Assembly: GCA_933228675.1 (NCBI GenBank)
Contig: OW121740.1
Location: 50,856,174-50,920,173 of the forward strand
Origin: Stomorhina lunata
Lineage: Eukaryota > Arthropoda > Insecta > Diptera > Rhiniidae
DNA: 64,000 nucleotides
Direction of reading: 5' to 3'
The notes under the pieces were generated by a model that worked only from the letters and a program-made list of their open reading frames with translations, was not told the origin of the DNA and did no database searches. Position 1 is the first letter of the stretch, and every line of letters begins with the position of its first letter. The translations under genes were made by a program, and so were the position numbers. Shown piece by piece: positions 22,857 to 34,004 of this stretch.

Positions 22857-23915
22857 AAAAGGCCCAAATCGTCGAAAATGGCAGCGGCGACGACAACAAC
22901 GACGACGATGACAATGACGGCGATGACAACAACAACAACAACAACAACAAATACAAAGACGAGTGCGAGTACGACAATAATGACTGAAAATAATGTTATG
23001 CTGCCAACGTTGCTACAAACGTCGGCAACAAACATGCAACCCTCAAACACAGCAACTACAACAAATGCAGCAGCAATAACAACAACAACACCTTTATTAT
23101 ATAACAATAGTAGTAGCAACAACAACAACAATACTAGTGGTATTACAAATAGCAACTGTCAGAATATGGTAACTTTAACGCCGACGACAACATTTGAAAA
23201 TGTCGCAACAACAACAACAAAGACTTCTATAAAACGTCATGCCAACAGTAGCAACAACAATAATAATAACAATAAGATGTTGCCCAGCAAACAATCAAAA
23301 CATTTTTTAACCACAAACGTGCACACTTTACCCACCACCAACAACAACAACATTAACAACTCAAACTATAGCAGCAACAATATTAACAACAACACCAGCT
23401 CTACCACCGCATGTTGCAACAACAACAACAATAATAATACAAACGCTTGCTGTCATACAGCCAATAATAATTTAGGTGTTGTTAATGCTACTGCCAAAAT
23501 GAGTGGTGCTGTTGCAACATCGGTTATTGTTAAACCACCAACTAATTTAAGTAAAACTAACAATAAACATCAGCAACATTTGAAACAGCAACAACAACAA
23601 CAACTTTTGGCCAATACAATGACAGTGATAACAACACAACAATTAGCTAAAATAGAAGACGAACAACAACAACAGCATTGTCAGCAACAGTCTCAAACAA
23701 CTATTACCACAACCACCAACAGCAACGCTACAAAGCAGATTTTATTGAAATCTCCTAACTCTAGTAATCCTTTTTCTGCTCCTTCTCCTGCCCATCATGT
23801 TCTAAATGACTTAAGTGACATAAGTGGCAATGTAACAACAACTAAATTAGCAGCAACAACAACATCATCATCATCACAACAACAGCAACAACAAGTGGTA
23901 CTATTACAATGTTAA
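22857..23915 (+). CDS. In-frame 352-codon extension after the Glut4EF UGA (readthrough candidate)
   Basis: After the UGA at 22854-22856 the same frame is open for 352 codons to TAA at 23913-23915. It encodes KRPKSSKMAAATTTT, long Thr/Asn/Gln tracts, then more complex stretches such as ATKQILLKSPNSSNPFSAP and SPAHHVLNDLSDISGN. The other two forward frames are closed repeatedly. Homopolymer tracts use mixed synonymous codons (AAC/AAT for Asn, CAA/CAG for Gln), as expected for protein selected at amino-acid level. Insects are known for many functional readthrough extensions. Alternatives are a stop-poor CAA/AAC-rich 3' UTR, an unspotted splice that removes the stop, or initiation at ATG 22878. 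The base after UGA is A, not the favoured C. No other cue was tested. Confidence 0.55.
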   Translation, partial: KRPKSSKMAAATTTTTTMTMTAMTTTTTTTTNTKTSASTTIMTENNVMLPTLLQTSATNMQPSNTATTTNAAAITTTTPLLYNNSSSNNNNNTSGITNSNCQNMVTLTPTTTFENVATTTTKTSIKRHANSSNNNNNNNKMLPSKQSKHFLTTNVHTLPTTNNNNINNSNYSSNNINNNTSSTTACCNNNNNNNTNACCHTANNNLGVVNATAKMSGAVATSVIVKPPTNLSKTNNKHQQHLKQQQQQQLLANTMTVITTQQLAKIEDEQQQQHCQQQSQTTITTTTNSNATKQILLKSPNSSNPFSAPSPAHHVLNDLSDISGNVTTTKLAATTTSSSSQQQQQQVVLLQC

Positions 23916-24333
23916 ATTTATTTGAACAAAAAATTAATATTTTTTTATTACTTTACAAAAAAAGAAAACTAAGTATTAATTTTTAATTGAGTACAAATTA
24001 GTAAAATCTATTTCTTTGTCCTTTTTAATCTTAAAATATTTAATTTTTTTTATAGTATATTAAACATTAATTAGTAATATCACTTATTTTGTTGAAGCCG
24101 ATATGTAATGAGAAATTTTTATGTACTTAAGACAAAGAAAAATGCTGTTAAACTTCATATTTATGGTTATTTTCCGTAATTAGCAATTTTAAATCACTTA
24201 CCGATACTAAGATTTATTCGCTTTTCTATTCAAGTGGCAACACTTGAAAACACTTTGGCAGCCTTTGCAAAGGTTTTAACTGCCTTATCATCATAAATAG
24301 TGATAACAAATGGGAAACAAATACATTTTGAAA
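23916..24333. other. 3' flank of the Glut4EF-like gene
   Basis: AT-rich sequence likely containing the 3' UTR. No polyadenylation site could be assigned with confidence. Confidence 0.4.
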
Positions 24334-24639
24334 CAGGGATGGTAAACATGGTACAATTGTACTTTTATTGATACACTTTAAAAAATCTGATTGTTACCGT
24401 GGTACTACCGAGTAATAGTTGATAAAATTTTAAAGTTTTTACTATTTAATTATGAAGACTAAAACTAAATTTTAAAGACATTTTTATTGAAATTGGGTTA
24501 AATAAGTTGATTATTTCAGGAACTTACTACGGAACCCCGGAATTGAGATGTGGGCTTGTGACCGCCACAATTTTTTTGAAATTTCCGAGAATTTAAGCAA
24601 TAATAAAGAAAGGGTCGCTGTATCATGTTTTGTATAATT

Positions 24640-25174
24640 CAATTTCTTCGTTAAAAATCATTTTAATATCCCCTGAAAAGCGGTCCATACTTAACCCTAG
24701 CTCTCATACCACAATATACAGCCATGTCCCAGAACTTAATTCCGCTCGAAAGTGGAATGAATTCCGTATACTGATTCTACAGAAAAAGTAAAGCGCATAC
24801 TACTTTCAATGAAACCACTTTCAATTTTAAAAGTGAAATTGAAGTTGTGTATTTTTCATTGTTTATTCAATATTTGAACAATTTTATTAATTAATCAGTG
24901 TTATTTGCAAAAAGATAGAGTTTCCGATTTCAATTTAAAAAATCGTATTTTGAAGTGTTTTTGGACATTTTTCGGAATCTATAGAACCTAAAGCCATTTC
25001 GATTGGAATTTAACTACGGAATGGCTTCAATTCCGAACGGAATTTCTGACATGCCTGATATTTTCCTAGGCGTTACAAAATCTTCTAAATATGTTGACAA
25101 TCGTTTATCGGACCATAGTAGTTTAGGGTGCTATAGAATTGGTAGAGCCCGACTATATTACTTTCTTACTTGTA
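24640..25174 (+). mobile_element. Hairpin-ended repeat, copy C (diverged)
   Basis: Ends GAGCCCGACTATATTACTTT then CTTACTTGT, matching the right end of copy B. Internal phrases such as CATACTTAACCCTAGCTCTC also match. The left end is unclear. It lies inside the 24334-26701 element. Confidence 0.5.
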
Positions 25175-25289
25175 CAGGGCTATCCATTTTGCGGTTTCAA
25201 AAGTGAACGTAAATAAAAAAGATATAAAATATTTTTTTCATGATATTTCTTTTTTATTATAAAGTTTTAACGTTGACATTATGTGTGAA

Positions 25290-26260
25290 ACACTACATCA
25301 TTTAAATGACCACAACGCGAAATGTTGCAGGCATTGATTCTTTTGCGGTATTTCAGCCATAACTTGAGGAATGCTGGTTTTTAAGTGCTCAAGAGTTAAA
25401 GGTTTATATACATAAACATGGTCTTTCGCGTAGTCCCACAAAAAAAGTCTAATGGTGATAAATCGCATGATCTTGGTGTCCAGTTGATATCGCCACGACG
25501 AGAAATTACGTGGCCAGCAAATGTCTCTTGCAATAAAGCCATATTCGCTCGAGTTGTGTGGTTTCTTGTTGAAACCACATAGTCTCCAATCGTATATTTC
25601 AATAGCGAGCAAAAAAAAAAGTCGGTTATCATATGACCATAACCGAATTTACGGTGACAGTCGTTCCATCGTCGTTTTCGAAAAAGTAAGTTCCAATCAC
25701 ACCTTTGGACCAAAGAAAATAATAATAATACAACAAAACATAAAAATAGTTAAAATTTTGCCACCCTAAAATATAAAAAAACGTGAAATTAGAAAAAATA
25801 AAAAAAAAAAACAAAACAGTGACTTTCTTCAATTACTTGAGGATTCTCAGAACCCCAAATACTGCAATTTTATTTATTAACATACCCGCCGAGTGAGAAA
25901 TGTGCTTTATCGCTGAAGAAAATTTTGTTTAAAAAATCGCCGTCCACCGCTGGCTTTAGTTGTTGTGAGAGCTGGACTTATATGGATGCAGGTGTAGATC
26001 TAAATGGAAAATACGCCATAATGTGCCATAAGACAGTCCTAAATCCTGAGAACGATGAGGAACATTCGGGTCTTCGGCAACACTTGCTGCTGTATATGAA
26101 CATCAGCGATATTTTAGAGAAACGATGATCCACAGGCCTTACAATCTTTGTAACCGCTCCAGCCTCTTCAAATTTCTTCACAATTTCGCCTTGCGTAGTT
26201 GGACGATTATCTAAACCATAATCTGCTCTGTGGCTGTATCACATTTTTGTATTATGTTTT
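25290..26260 (-). pseudogene. Broken Tc1/mariner-superfamily transposase
   Basis: On the minus strand, fragments in order: KKFEEAGAVTKIVRPVDHRF (N-terminal), a block ending about 25870 with the equivalent of SDKAHFSLGGYVN, LWSKGVIGTYFFENDDGTTV, then ARANMALLQETFAGHVISRR, GDINWTPRSCDLSPLDFF and LEHLKTSIPQVMAEIPQ. These mark a DDE transposase that cut and pasted DNA. The frame is broken by several shifts and by an AT-rich insertion at about 25712-25830. Non-functional. Confidence 0.8.
25712..25830. repeat. AT-rich insertion in the transposase, duplicated at 27895-27990
   Basis: The phrase GTTAAAATTTTGCCACCCTA, an AATAATAATACAACA lead and an AACGT-AAATTAG trail occur both here and 2.2 kb downstream. 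It interrupts the transposase between the SENPQ and LWSKGVIG segments. Confidence 0.7.
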
Positions 26261-26701
26261 GGTAATTGAAAGGCTTGAGTTCATATTTTGATAATTTTTA
26301 TACGTTGTGTGATACATAAGCGATCCTTTTTCGTCAATGTCAGACTTTCAACTGAAAAGAAAAAAATTGGTTTAACAACTTGTTTGACAGATGTCGAATT
26401 CCAGTCCTGTACTTTTGAAACTACGAAATGGATAACCCGATATATAAAATTCTATAATTTCTGTTCAATTGAAAGATATTAATGCCCATCACTCGAAACC
26501 TATGTTTTACGGAAAATGTTTCTAATATGAATTTGATTATGAACTTCAATTCTTAAATTTTAATCAATTTTTACATCAAAAGGGATCAAAAAAGTTCCAT
26601 TCTTAAGTTTCGAATTTGATACCCGTTAAATATATCATTTTTTGAAGTACATTTCGTTTCCTTGTTTGGTACATAATCAAGAAAGCAATTTTCCATCCCT
26701 G

Positions 26702-28225
26702 TTTGGAAAGCGTAATTTAACTGTTTTATCTCGGAAAGGAGAACGTATGTTAACGGTATTGCCAAATGGTAAAAATATCATTTCCCTTATAAAAAGTAAT
26801 AAAAAAAGAGTTATTTTGGTTTTTTAGCTTAAAATTTAATTTATAACCAAAATTTTGTTTGTTTTATCAAACATATCATTAATTATATGAATTTTTCTTC
26901 ATTTATGCTAAAAATTTTGTTACTAATATTTGAGATTTTATAAACTATTGTTGTTTAATTTTATGCGATTACTATTTTTGTTTAAAAGTTTACGGCTTAT
27001 TTAAATGAGCTTTTTAATTATTGTGTTTTTAGTTGTCTGTGAAAAAAATTTACTTCAATATTTACATCAATGAGTGTTTTTTTATTATTATTATTTATTT
27101 TTATTTTTTTTATATAAATGTTTACATAAATTTTTTTTTGTTTTTTATTTTTAATCAAACGTTTAATTTTGTTTACACCTTATATACATGCATATTTTAT
27201 TATTATTATTATTAAATTTTAATTATTTTTATGAATTTATTTTATAAGATTCTAGACAATTTTTCTTTAGTTTCTAAGTATTATTACAAAAAAAATTAAA
27301 AAAAAAATACAAAAAAAAAACAAAAATATTTTTAATATAAGAAAGAGCATATTCTATAAAAAATGAAATTTAAAAAAATAAAACAAGAGTTATCATTAAA
27401 TAAAAAACAATAGCCCTTAAGCAAAACAACAAAAATATTATGATATAAAAAATAATCCCAACCACACAAATCTTAAGAAATAAAAAAATATTAAAATATA
27501 AAAAAAACTAGAACAATTTTATTATATACATAAAAAGCATATAAATAATTTAAAAACTAAAAGAACAGACATTTAACTAACTTAATGTAATTTTTTTAAA
27601 AAGGATAACAATTAAAATTTAAAAAAGAAGTATTACAAAACCAATAACATTATAAAAAAAAAAAACAAAGAAATAAACTAAAATTAAATAAAATCAATAT
27701 GTTAAAAGCGTAAATATCAAATTTTTAAAAATATTTAAAAATAATTAATTATACAAGAACATAAAAAAATAATCTAAACACTTACATACATACATTATTA
27801 CTATATTATGCTACAAAAAAATAGCAACAAAAAACAAAACATTTATATATCATATAAATATGTATAATTAAATCCCCCTAACACTGGACATAAAATAATA
27901 ATAATAATACAACAACAAAACAAAAAAAAATAGTTAAAATTTTGCCACCCTAAAATGTAAAAAACGTAAAATTAGTAAAAATATAAAAAATCCTTTTTAA
28001 ATATAGAAAAATCATACAAAACAAAATGATAATTGCAACTATTGTACACTGAGAAAAATATTAATTAATACAAAAAACAAAATCAAATTAAAAAAAGAAA
28101 AATTCTGTAAATCTTTAAAAACTAAACAAAAAGCTCTTTAATATTAAACAAAAAAAATTATATAATTTAAAAACAAACATAAACGAAATTATATTTTATA
28201 ATTTTAACTCCAAAAACAAAAACTA
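26702..28225. other. Strand-asymmetric AT-rich tract, no gene
   Basis: T-rich on the plus strand to about 27230, then A-rich to 28200. The segment 27895-27990 is the second copy of the 25712-25830 repeat. No coding frame of interest. Confidence 0.5.
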
Positions 28226-28479
28226 TTGGGTTGTTCAAAAAGTTATACCGTTTTAAAAATTAAAGACAGTGGCAGTGTATCCCGTTTAAAATGTAAAAGC
28301 TTTTGGCAAAAAGAAACTGATCCAGGAGATTTTTTGATATCTTGTAAAGTAAAACTCTTAACCTCCTTTAAATTTTGCCAGGGCCTAGGAATAAATTATA
28401 ATCGGAAGGTTTAGGATCTCGTGAATATGGTATGAGTTTTTGATGTTCTCGTCTTTACAGACAAGATAACGATGATCTC

Positions 28480-29310
28480 ATCTTTATAAGGGAGAGAGAT
28501 TGTAATGATCTTAACTTATTCTGTTATCCTTGACTCCCAGTAGAACATAGAGCCTCAATGATAATCTATTATAGTGGGATTGTGATGATCTTGTCTATAT
28601 AAAAGAGATTGTGATGATCTTAACTGTAAAAGTGAGTTTGTGATTTATCAAAGTAAGATTGTGATGATCTTATCTATTTTAAAGAGATTGTGATAATCTT
28701 AACTATTAAAGTGGAATTGTGATGATCTTCTCTATATAAAAGGGATTGTGATGATCTTAACTATTAAAGTTAGATTGTGATGATCTTATCTATATAATCA
28801 TATAATCTTAACTTTAAAAGTGAGACTGTGGCTATCATTCTATATAAAAGAGATTGTGATGATCTTTTCTATATAAATGAGATTGTGATGATCTTAACCA
28901 TTAAAGTGAGATTATGATGTTCTTATTTATATAGAAGAGATTGGAATGATCTTAACTGTAAAAATGAGATTGTGGTCATATTATCTATATAAAAGGGATT
29001 GTGATGATCTTAACTATTAAAGTGAGATTGTAGTGATCTTATCTATATAAAAGAGATTGTGATGATCTTAACTTTAAAGGTGAGATTGCGACCATCTTAT
29101 CTATATAAAAGAGATTGTGATGATCTTAACTATTAAAATGAAATTATGATGTTCTTATTTATATAGAAGAGATTTTGATGATCTTAATTCAAAAGTGAGA
29201 TTGTAGTCATCTTATCTATATAAGAGAGATTGTAATGATCTTAACTATTAAAGTGAGATTGTAGTGATCCTATTTATATAAAAGAAATTTTACTGATCCC
29301 TTCTATATAT
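28480..29310. repeat. 29-bp minisatellite, two alternating unit types
   Basis: About 28 units of GAGATTGTGATGATCTTA followed by either ACTATTAAAGT or TCTATATAAAA. The two versions tend to alternate, giving a 58-bp dimeric period. Copies are moderately diverged. No ORF spans it. Confidence 0.85.
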
Positions 29311-29689
29311 AAAAAAAGATGATGCTTTCGTCTACATAGTATCGATTAGTGATCTATATAGAAAATATAATGATCACAAGATTATGATAACCTTTTTCTT
29401 ATAGGTGAGATTATGGTCATATAGACTATATTAAGGCGAGATTGTGACCTTATAGATAAGACTATGATGACGGACTTAATGCCAACACATGTGATTGCGA
29501 TTAAATCAAAACTTGAATCTCTAAGAATTGGCAAGTCTATTGGTACTTAAATGGCCTATATTTACAACCTTTTAACTTCAAGTTCAATAAGACTACGAAT
29601 TCCATTGTGATACCACGGAAGCTAGTGAAAAACATATCACTAGCTTCGTCTATTTAGCCATCCCGAGCGCTCTTAAAAGCTCTTAAGCC

Positions 29690-29870
29690 GGCAGATATCA
29701 ATACCAGCCAGATCGTCTAGGTCGATTAAGAAAGCTGAACTTAAAATTAATCCCTACTTTTCGCTAGGGCAAGTGCATAGAAGATGTTTTATCGATTCAG
29801 TCTCCTCCTCGCCTCCACAGCTTTTGCAAAGGTCATTAGTGGTAGACTTCAGCCTAGGCCAAGTCTATTT
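29690..29870 (-). pseudogene. LINE ORF2 C-terminal scrap
   Basis: Minus-strand translation gives LCKSCGGEEETESIKHLLCT followed by CPS, then a LIDLDDLAGIDI-like segment. This is the Cys-rich C-terminus of LOA/I-type ORF2, related to CRSCHNIEEEETVTHLLCHC in the complete LINE but from a different lineage. Confidence 0.6.
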
Positions 29871-29874
29871 TAGA

Positions 29875-30240
29875 ATTCCAGGCTCTTCAATCTTGTGCAT
29901 TTCGTAAGCTAAGCTTTGAAAGATTTTCCTCTACTTGGTCTTTCTCTACTTGGTCTTTCTTTTTGGAAATACTCTTCTAATATTAGCGGCGCCGTTTTTA
30001 TTATAATTTTAGCTTTTTCATAGCAATTGCTTTTGCCAGGACTGGGTTACTAGCTCGACGTCCCAACCCAGATTTTTATAGTTTTTATAGGTGAACTCGC
30101 GGCATTTGCTCGCTCACTACATTAGAGGGTGTTAACGTAGTTCCGCGGGAGATATCACGAGAAGGTCGGTGTCCACCGTTGAGATGAAGGATAACCAAGA
30201 TAAGCCAACATCTCCTACATAGACTATATTAAGAATGTGA
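29875..30240 (-). mobile_element. RTE-like LINE derivative: C-terminus fused to 5' end
   Basis: Contains the conserved 5' leader seen elsewhere (GACTGGGTTACTAGC, GACGTCCCAACCCA, GAGATGAAGGATA, CATCTCCTACAT) placed directly next to ORF C-terminal sequence around TTTAGAATTCCAGGCTCTTC, with endonuclease and most of reverse transcriptase missing. The same arrangement occurs at 35050-35480. Confidence 0.55.
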
Positions 30241-30459
30241 TGATGAACTTAACGGCAAGATATATCTATACTTCCGCCAACACGTGATAAAGAATGCTCG
30301 CCTTGTGAAAGGAAGAGGTCTTCAGAACAATTGGAAAAAAATTTCAAATTGTACCATACCTTTAGACTTCCACATGTTCTCTCTCCCTGAGAATACAAAT
30401 AATTATATATATTCAGCTTCAAGATTAAATCTGGAACTATCAAGTGATAGTTAACAGTT

Positions 30460-30785
30460 CGTCGTGCGGGAGTTTATGTGCTCCATCCGCCATTTTACAC
30501 ATTTTGAGTTAATGATGCCACTTTAGTTTTTCGTGCCTAAATTTTTCAAATTTGCAATCCATTTTCGGCTATCTCGTCTAGTTTCTGAGATAAATAGTGT
30601 CTATTTTGTTCTATATCCTTCAAAACTGATTTTTTTGTGCTGTTTTGCTCAATACGCCAAATATATGGTGTAAAATCTCAAAATTCTATCGTATAGTTTT
30701 TTTAGAACAATTAAGTTAAAACTTCAAGATCGATTTTCTCAAAATGCATTTTTGGCGTATAGAGCATATAAACTCCCGCACGACG
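30460..30785. mobile_element. 326-bp MITE with long inverted ends
   Basis: The left end CGTCGTGCGGGAGTTTATGT + GCTC at 30460-30483 and the reverse complement of 30762-30785 differ at one base of 24. Weaker inverted similarity continues inward for about 40 more bases (CGCCA...CATTTTGAG). No ORF. A target-site duplication could not be fixed. Confidence 0.75.
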
Positions 30786-31275
30786 ACTTGGATATGATAA
30801 AATTTAACTCTTCCAGATCTCAGGTTTATCGTGTCTTTGGCGGCCCTCTGGAAGGCTGAGCATTTTCGTCATCAATATTCGGGTTCAAAATAATGCCAAA
30901 CAATTCTGACGATTGCGTATCCTTTACTCATACTTATCAGTTTCGAACTTTCTGGCTGAAACTTTTTTTTTACTTTTTCTAAAAAAAAAAATTATAATTA
31001 CACTCCATATATAAAAGGGTATCGACTTACTGCTGCATAGAATTTACTGAACTTTTTCATACACACACAAGCCTTGCTATATCCGATCTCAAAAGATATA
31101 TTAGCCCAGTTCAGAATCCGTATGTATAGCAAGTGCTACGAATGCAAAACTATTTGTAACGAATTGTGAACTGGGTTAATAATTATAGGGCTTAAGTGTA
31201 AATTTATTTACGGGAAAATGCCAAAAAAAATCCTTTAACATCAAAGCGAAAGAAATGACTCTCCGAACAACCCAA

Positions 31276-32160
31276 TGTTTTATATTTTAAAAAATTTTTA
31301 AAAAATCTTAATTTAACAAAAATTTGAACTTATTTTTAAACAAACAAAAATTTTTTTAAAAAATTATTACAATTACCATTTTTACCCCTTACAAAAAAAA
31401 CCATCTATTATGAATTTTATTCAATTATTTAATGAAGACAAAAAACAACAAAGAATAAAATTTTACCAAATATATTATTTCTTAAAAAACTGATTTTGCT
31501 TAAAAATCAGATTTTTATACTTTAAATCTAACTCTTACAAAATGTGCCTAATAATTTGTTAAATTTTTGTTGTTTTCTTTGAAAAATTAAATTTTCGAAA
31601 ATTTTTTAATTACTAACGAATTTAATTTCTGTTGAAAATTTGTTTTAAAATTCTGCTGTTAAAATTGTTAAAAGTTAATTTGTTAAAAAAACTTTTATTT
31701 AAACCGTGATTTGAATGAAATTCGTGATAGTGGCCATTTTCTATTTTTTATATTCATAATTCTCTATTTTTTTTTATATATATAAATTACTTTTATTTTC
31801 ATGGAAAAATTGTCAAAATTATTACAAATTTTTTTCTTTAAAGCGAATGGTGTGTTAATAAGTCCATGTTTTTATGCTGTTCCTGTCTTTTAATTGGAAT
31901 ATTCAAATTGCTTCTGTAAATATGCAACTTGACTCCTGTTTAAATTCGTGTTGCACAGAGTTAATAACAAACTATATCGCGTCTTAAGTAAAAGAAAATG
32001 GATTCACGCCGAGAAACCCATAGTAAGGTTATAAATGACGCAAAAGCTTATCCATATTGCTGTAAGCAAACACCAAAGCCATCTTGACAAGATCAATTTG
32101 AATTTCCCAATTATGAAACAGGAATTCAAAAAACATATACTTATTAACCCAGCCTCGTAT
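31276..32160. other. AT-rich spacer
   Basis: No gene or element recognised. Homopolymer-rich A/T sequence throughout. Confidence 0.4.
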
Positions 32161-32167
32161 TTTACCC

Positions 32168-34004
32168 TTTTTATACCCACCATCAAAAAGAATGGGGGGT
32201 ATATTGAGATTGTCATTCCGTTTGTAATTTCCTTAATATTGGCTCAAAAATCAAAAACGATATATATTCTGAATCCTTATGAAATTCTAAGACGATTGAG
32301 CGATGTCCGTCTGTCTGTCCGTCTGTCTGTCCGTCTGTCTGTCTGTCTATTGAAATCACGATAACGCCTAAACGAAAGGAGCTAGCTCACTGAAACTTAG
32401 CAAAAACATTCTTCATTTATGAGAAAATTTTGCTATTGAAATTGGGCAAAATCGGTTAACATTTGACCATAGCTCCCGTATAACCTCGTCAAGACTAGTC
32501 GCTTATTTGCTAATAACTGACAAATTATAATAGCTATGATGACAAAATTTGGTATCTAGAAGTTTTTCATAAGCACTAGGCAGCATATAAAATTTCATCG
32601 AAATCGGTTCACATTTAACCATAGCTCCCATATAAAAAACATACGGAAACAGCCAAAATTCCACCTGAAATTCACTTAAATGCCAATAAATGCTAAAATG
32701 TAATAGCTTTCGCCACCAAATTTAGCACAAATAAGTCTTATGTGAATACCAGCCAGTGTGCAAAATTTTGTCACAATCGGTCACCATTTGACCATAGCTC
32801 CCATATAAAGAACTTACGGAAACACAAAAATACAAAAAGAAAAGGGGGTTTATGTCCGTCTGTCCGTTAGATAAAAGCGCGATAGCGCCTTAACTGAAAG
32901 GGCTACAGCAACAAAATTTTGCAAAAGGAAGTCTTATGTGAATGCCAGTCAGTGTGCAAAATTTTGTTACAATCGGTCACCATTTGACCATAGCTCCCAT
33001 ATAAAAAACTTACAGAAACCCAAAAATACAAAAAGAAAAGGAGATTTATGTCCGTCTGTCCGTCAGATAAAAGCGCGACAGCTCCTTAACTACAAAAGCT
33101 AGAGAGACAAAATTTTACAAAAGTATTTCCGATATGTAACAAAAGTTGTGTACTGAAAATGGGCGAAATCGGTTCACATTTAGTTAGAGCTCCCATATAA
33201 CCCCGCCCCGGGAAACACATAAATGCTGATAAATTGAGTACAATTGTGATAGCTATGACGACTAAATTTAGTATAGCAAAGTTTTATGCAACTATTGGTC
33301 AGTATATCAAATTTTATAGGAATTGGTCCATATTTGACTATAGCTTTCATATAAAAAACACTCCCGGAAACCAAAAAATGTTTAGCAAGGACCAGTTAAA
33401 AGCTATTAAATTAGAAGCTGTGACAGCTATTGCCACTAAATTTTGCAAGAATAAGCCCTGTATAAATACCAGCCAGTGTGTGAAATTTTGTTACAATCGG
33501 TCAACATTTGGCTATAATTCTTATATATTTATATTACATCCCCTTTTTTATATCTACAATCAAAATGATTCGGAAGTACAAGCAGAATATTAAGATTATG
33601 TATATGGTAGATGCATTAGGAACTCCTAACAAAATATATGGACCTGTCGTATTACTATCAACTTCTTTATCTTAACTTAATATTAAGCTAAACGAAAAGT
33701 ATTTAACAACTTATTAATGTAAAACCATACCCGGTTACGATAACGAATTTTTTTCAAATTAAATAAATACTAGGGAAACCACTTACACACTTTTGAATGT
33801 TGAACTTTAAAGCTACTGCAACCGAAGTTATTCCAAATATTTTACCAACAATACCAACTAGCGTAACAACTTTTTTCCAATTTGGTCCACGTTTTGAATT
33901 TGCTGCAGCCTCGTAGATATATGAGATATGTTTCTAAATTTAACACAACTTGATGGTGGGTATATAAGATTCGGCACAGCCGAATATAACACTCTTTCTT
34001 GTTT
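32168..34004 (+). mobile_element. Hairpin-ended element, second subfamily, 1.8 kb
   Basis: Starts TTTTATACCCACCATC and ends GATGGTGGGTATATAAG then the perfect hairpin ATTCGGC-ACA-GCCGAAT and ACACTCTTTCTTGTTT. The interior is several diverged repeats of about 200 bp, each carrying a CCATAGCTCCCATATAA phrase and CCGTCTGTC runs. No protein. It shares its two-hairpin layout and CTTACTTGT-like 3' end with copies B and C, so all appear to be one superfamily. Confidence 0.7.

Larger units (their letters stand above)
24334..26701. mobile_element. hAT-like element or composite with 8-bp target duplication
   Basis: Begins CAGGGATGG and ends CCATCCCTG, a hAT-style inverted terminus. It is flanked by TTTTGAAA on the left (24326-24333) and TTTGGAAA on the right (26702-26709), matching 7 of 8 bases, the target length of hAT elements. 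No hAT transposase is visible. The interior holds a hairpin-ended repeat (24640-25174) and a broken Tc1/mariner-type transposase, so this is a non-autonomous element enlarged by later insertions. The subterminal GGTACC/GTACTA-rich sequence recurs near 34960-35020. Confidence 0.65.
28226..31275. mobile_element. Region bounded by mariner-like inverted ends
   Basis: Left end TTGGGTTGTTCAAAAAGTTA (about 28226) and right end CTCTCCGAACAACCCAA (ending about 31275) are inverted copies with 11 matching terminal bases, then weaker similarity. A left TA flank is present; the right flank is TG, so a TA target duplication is decayed at best. The interior is not a transposase: it holds a 29-bp minisatellite, LINE debris and a MITE. 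The ends may be coincidental survivors. Confidence 0.4.

Noticed and set aside
22320..23155. Minus-strand frames opposite the Glut4EF-like exons (Leu/Val-rich)
   Set aside because: Antisense shadows of CAA/AAC-rich coding sequence; no domain, no splice or start support.
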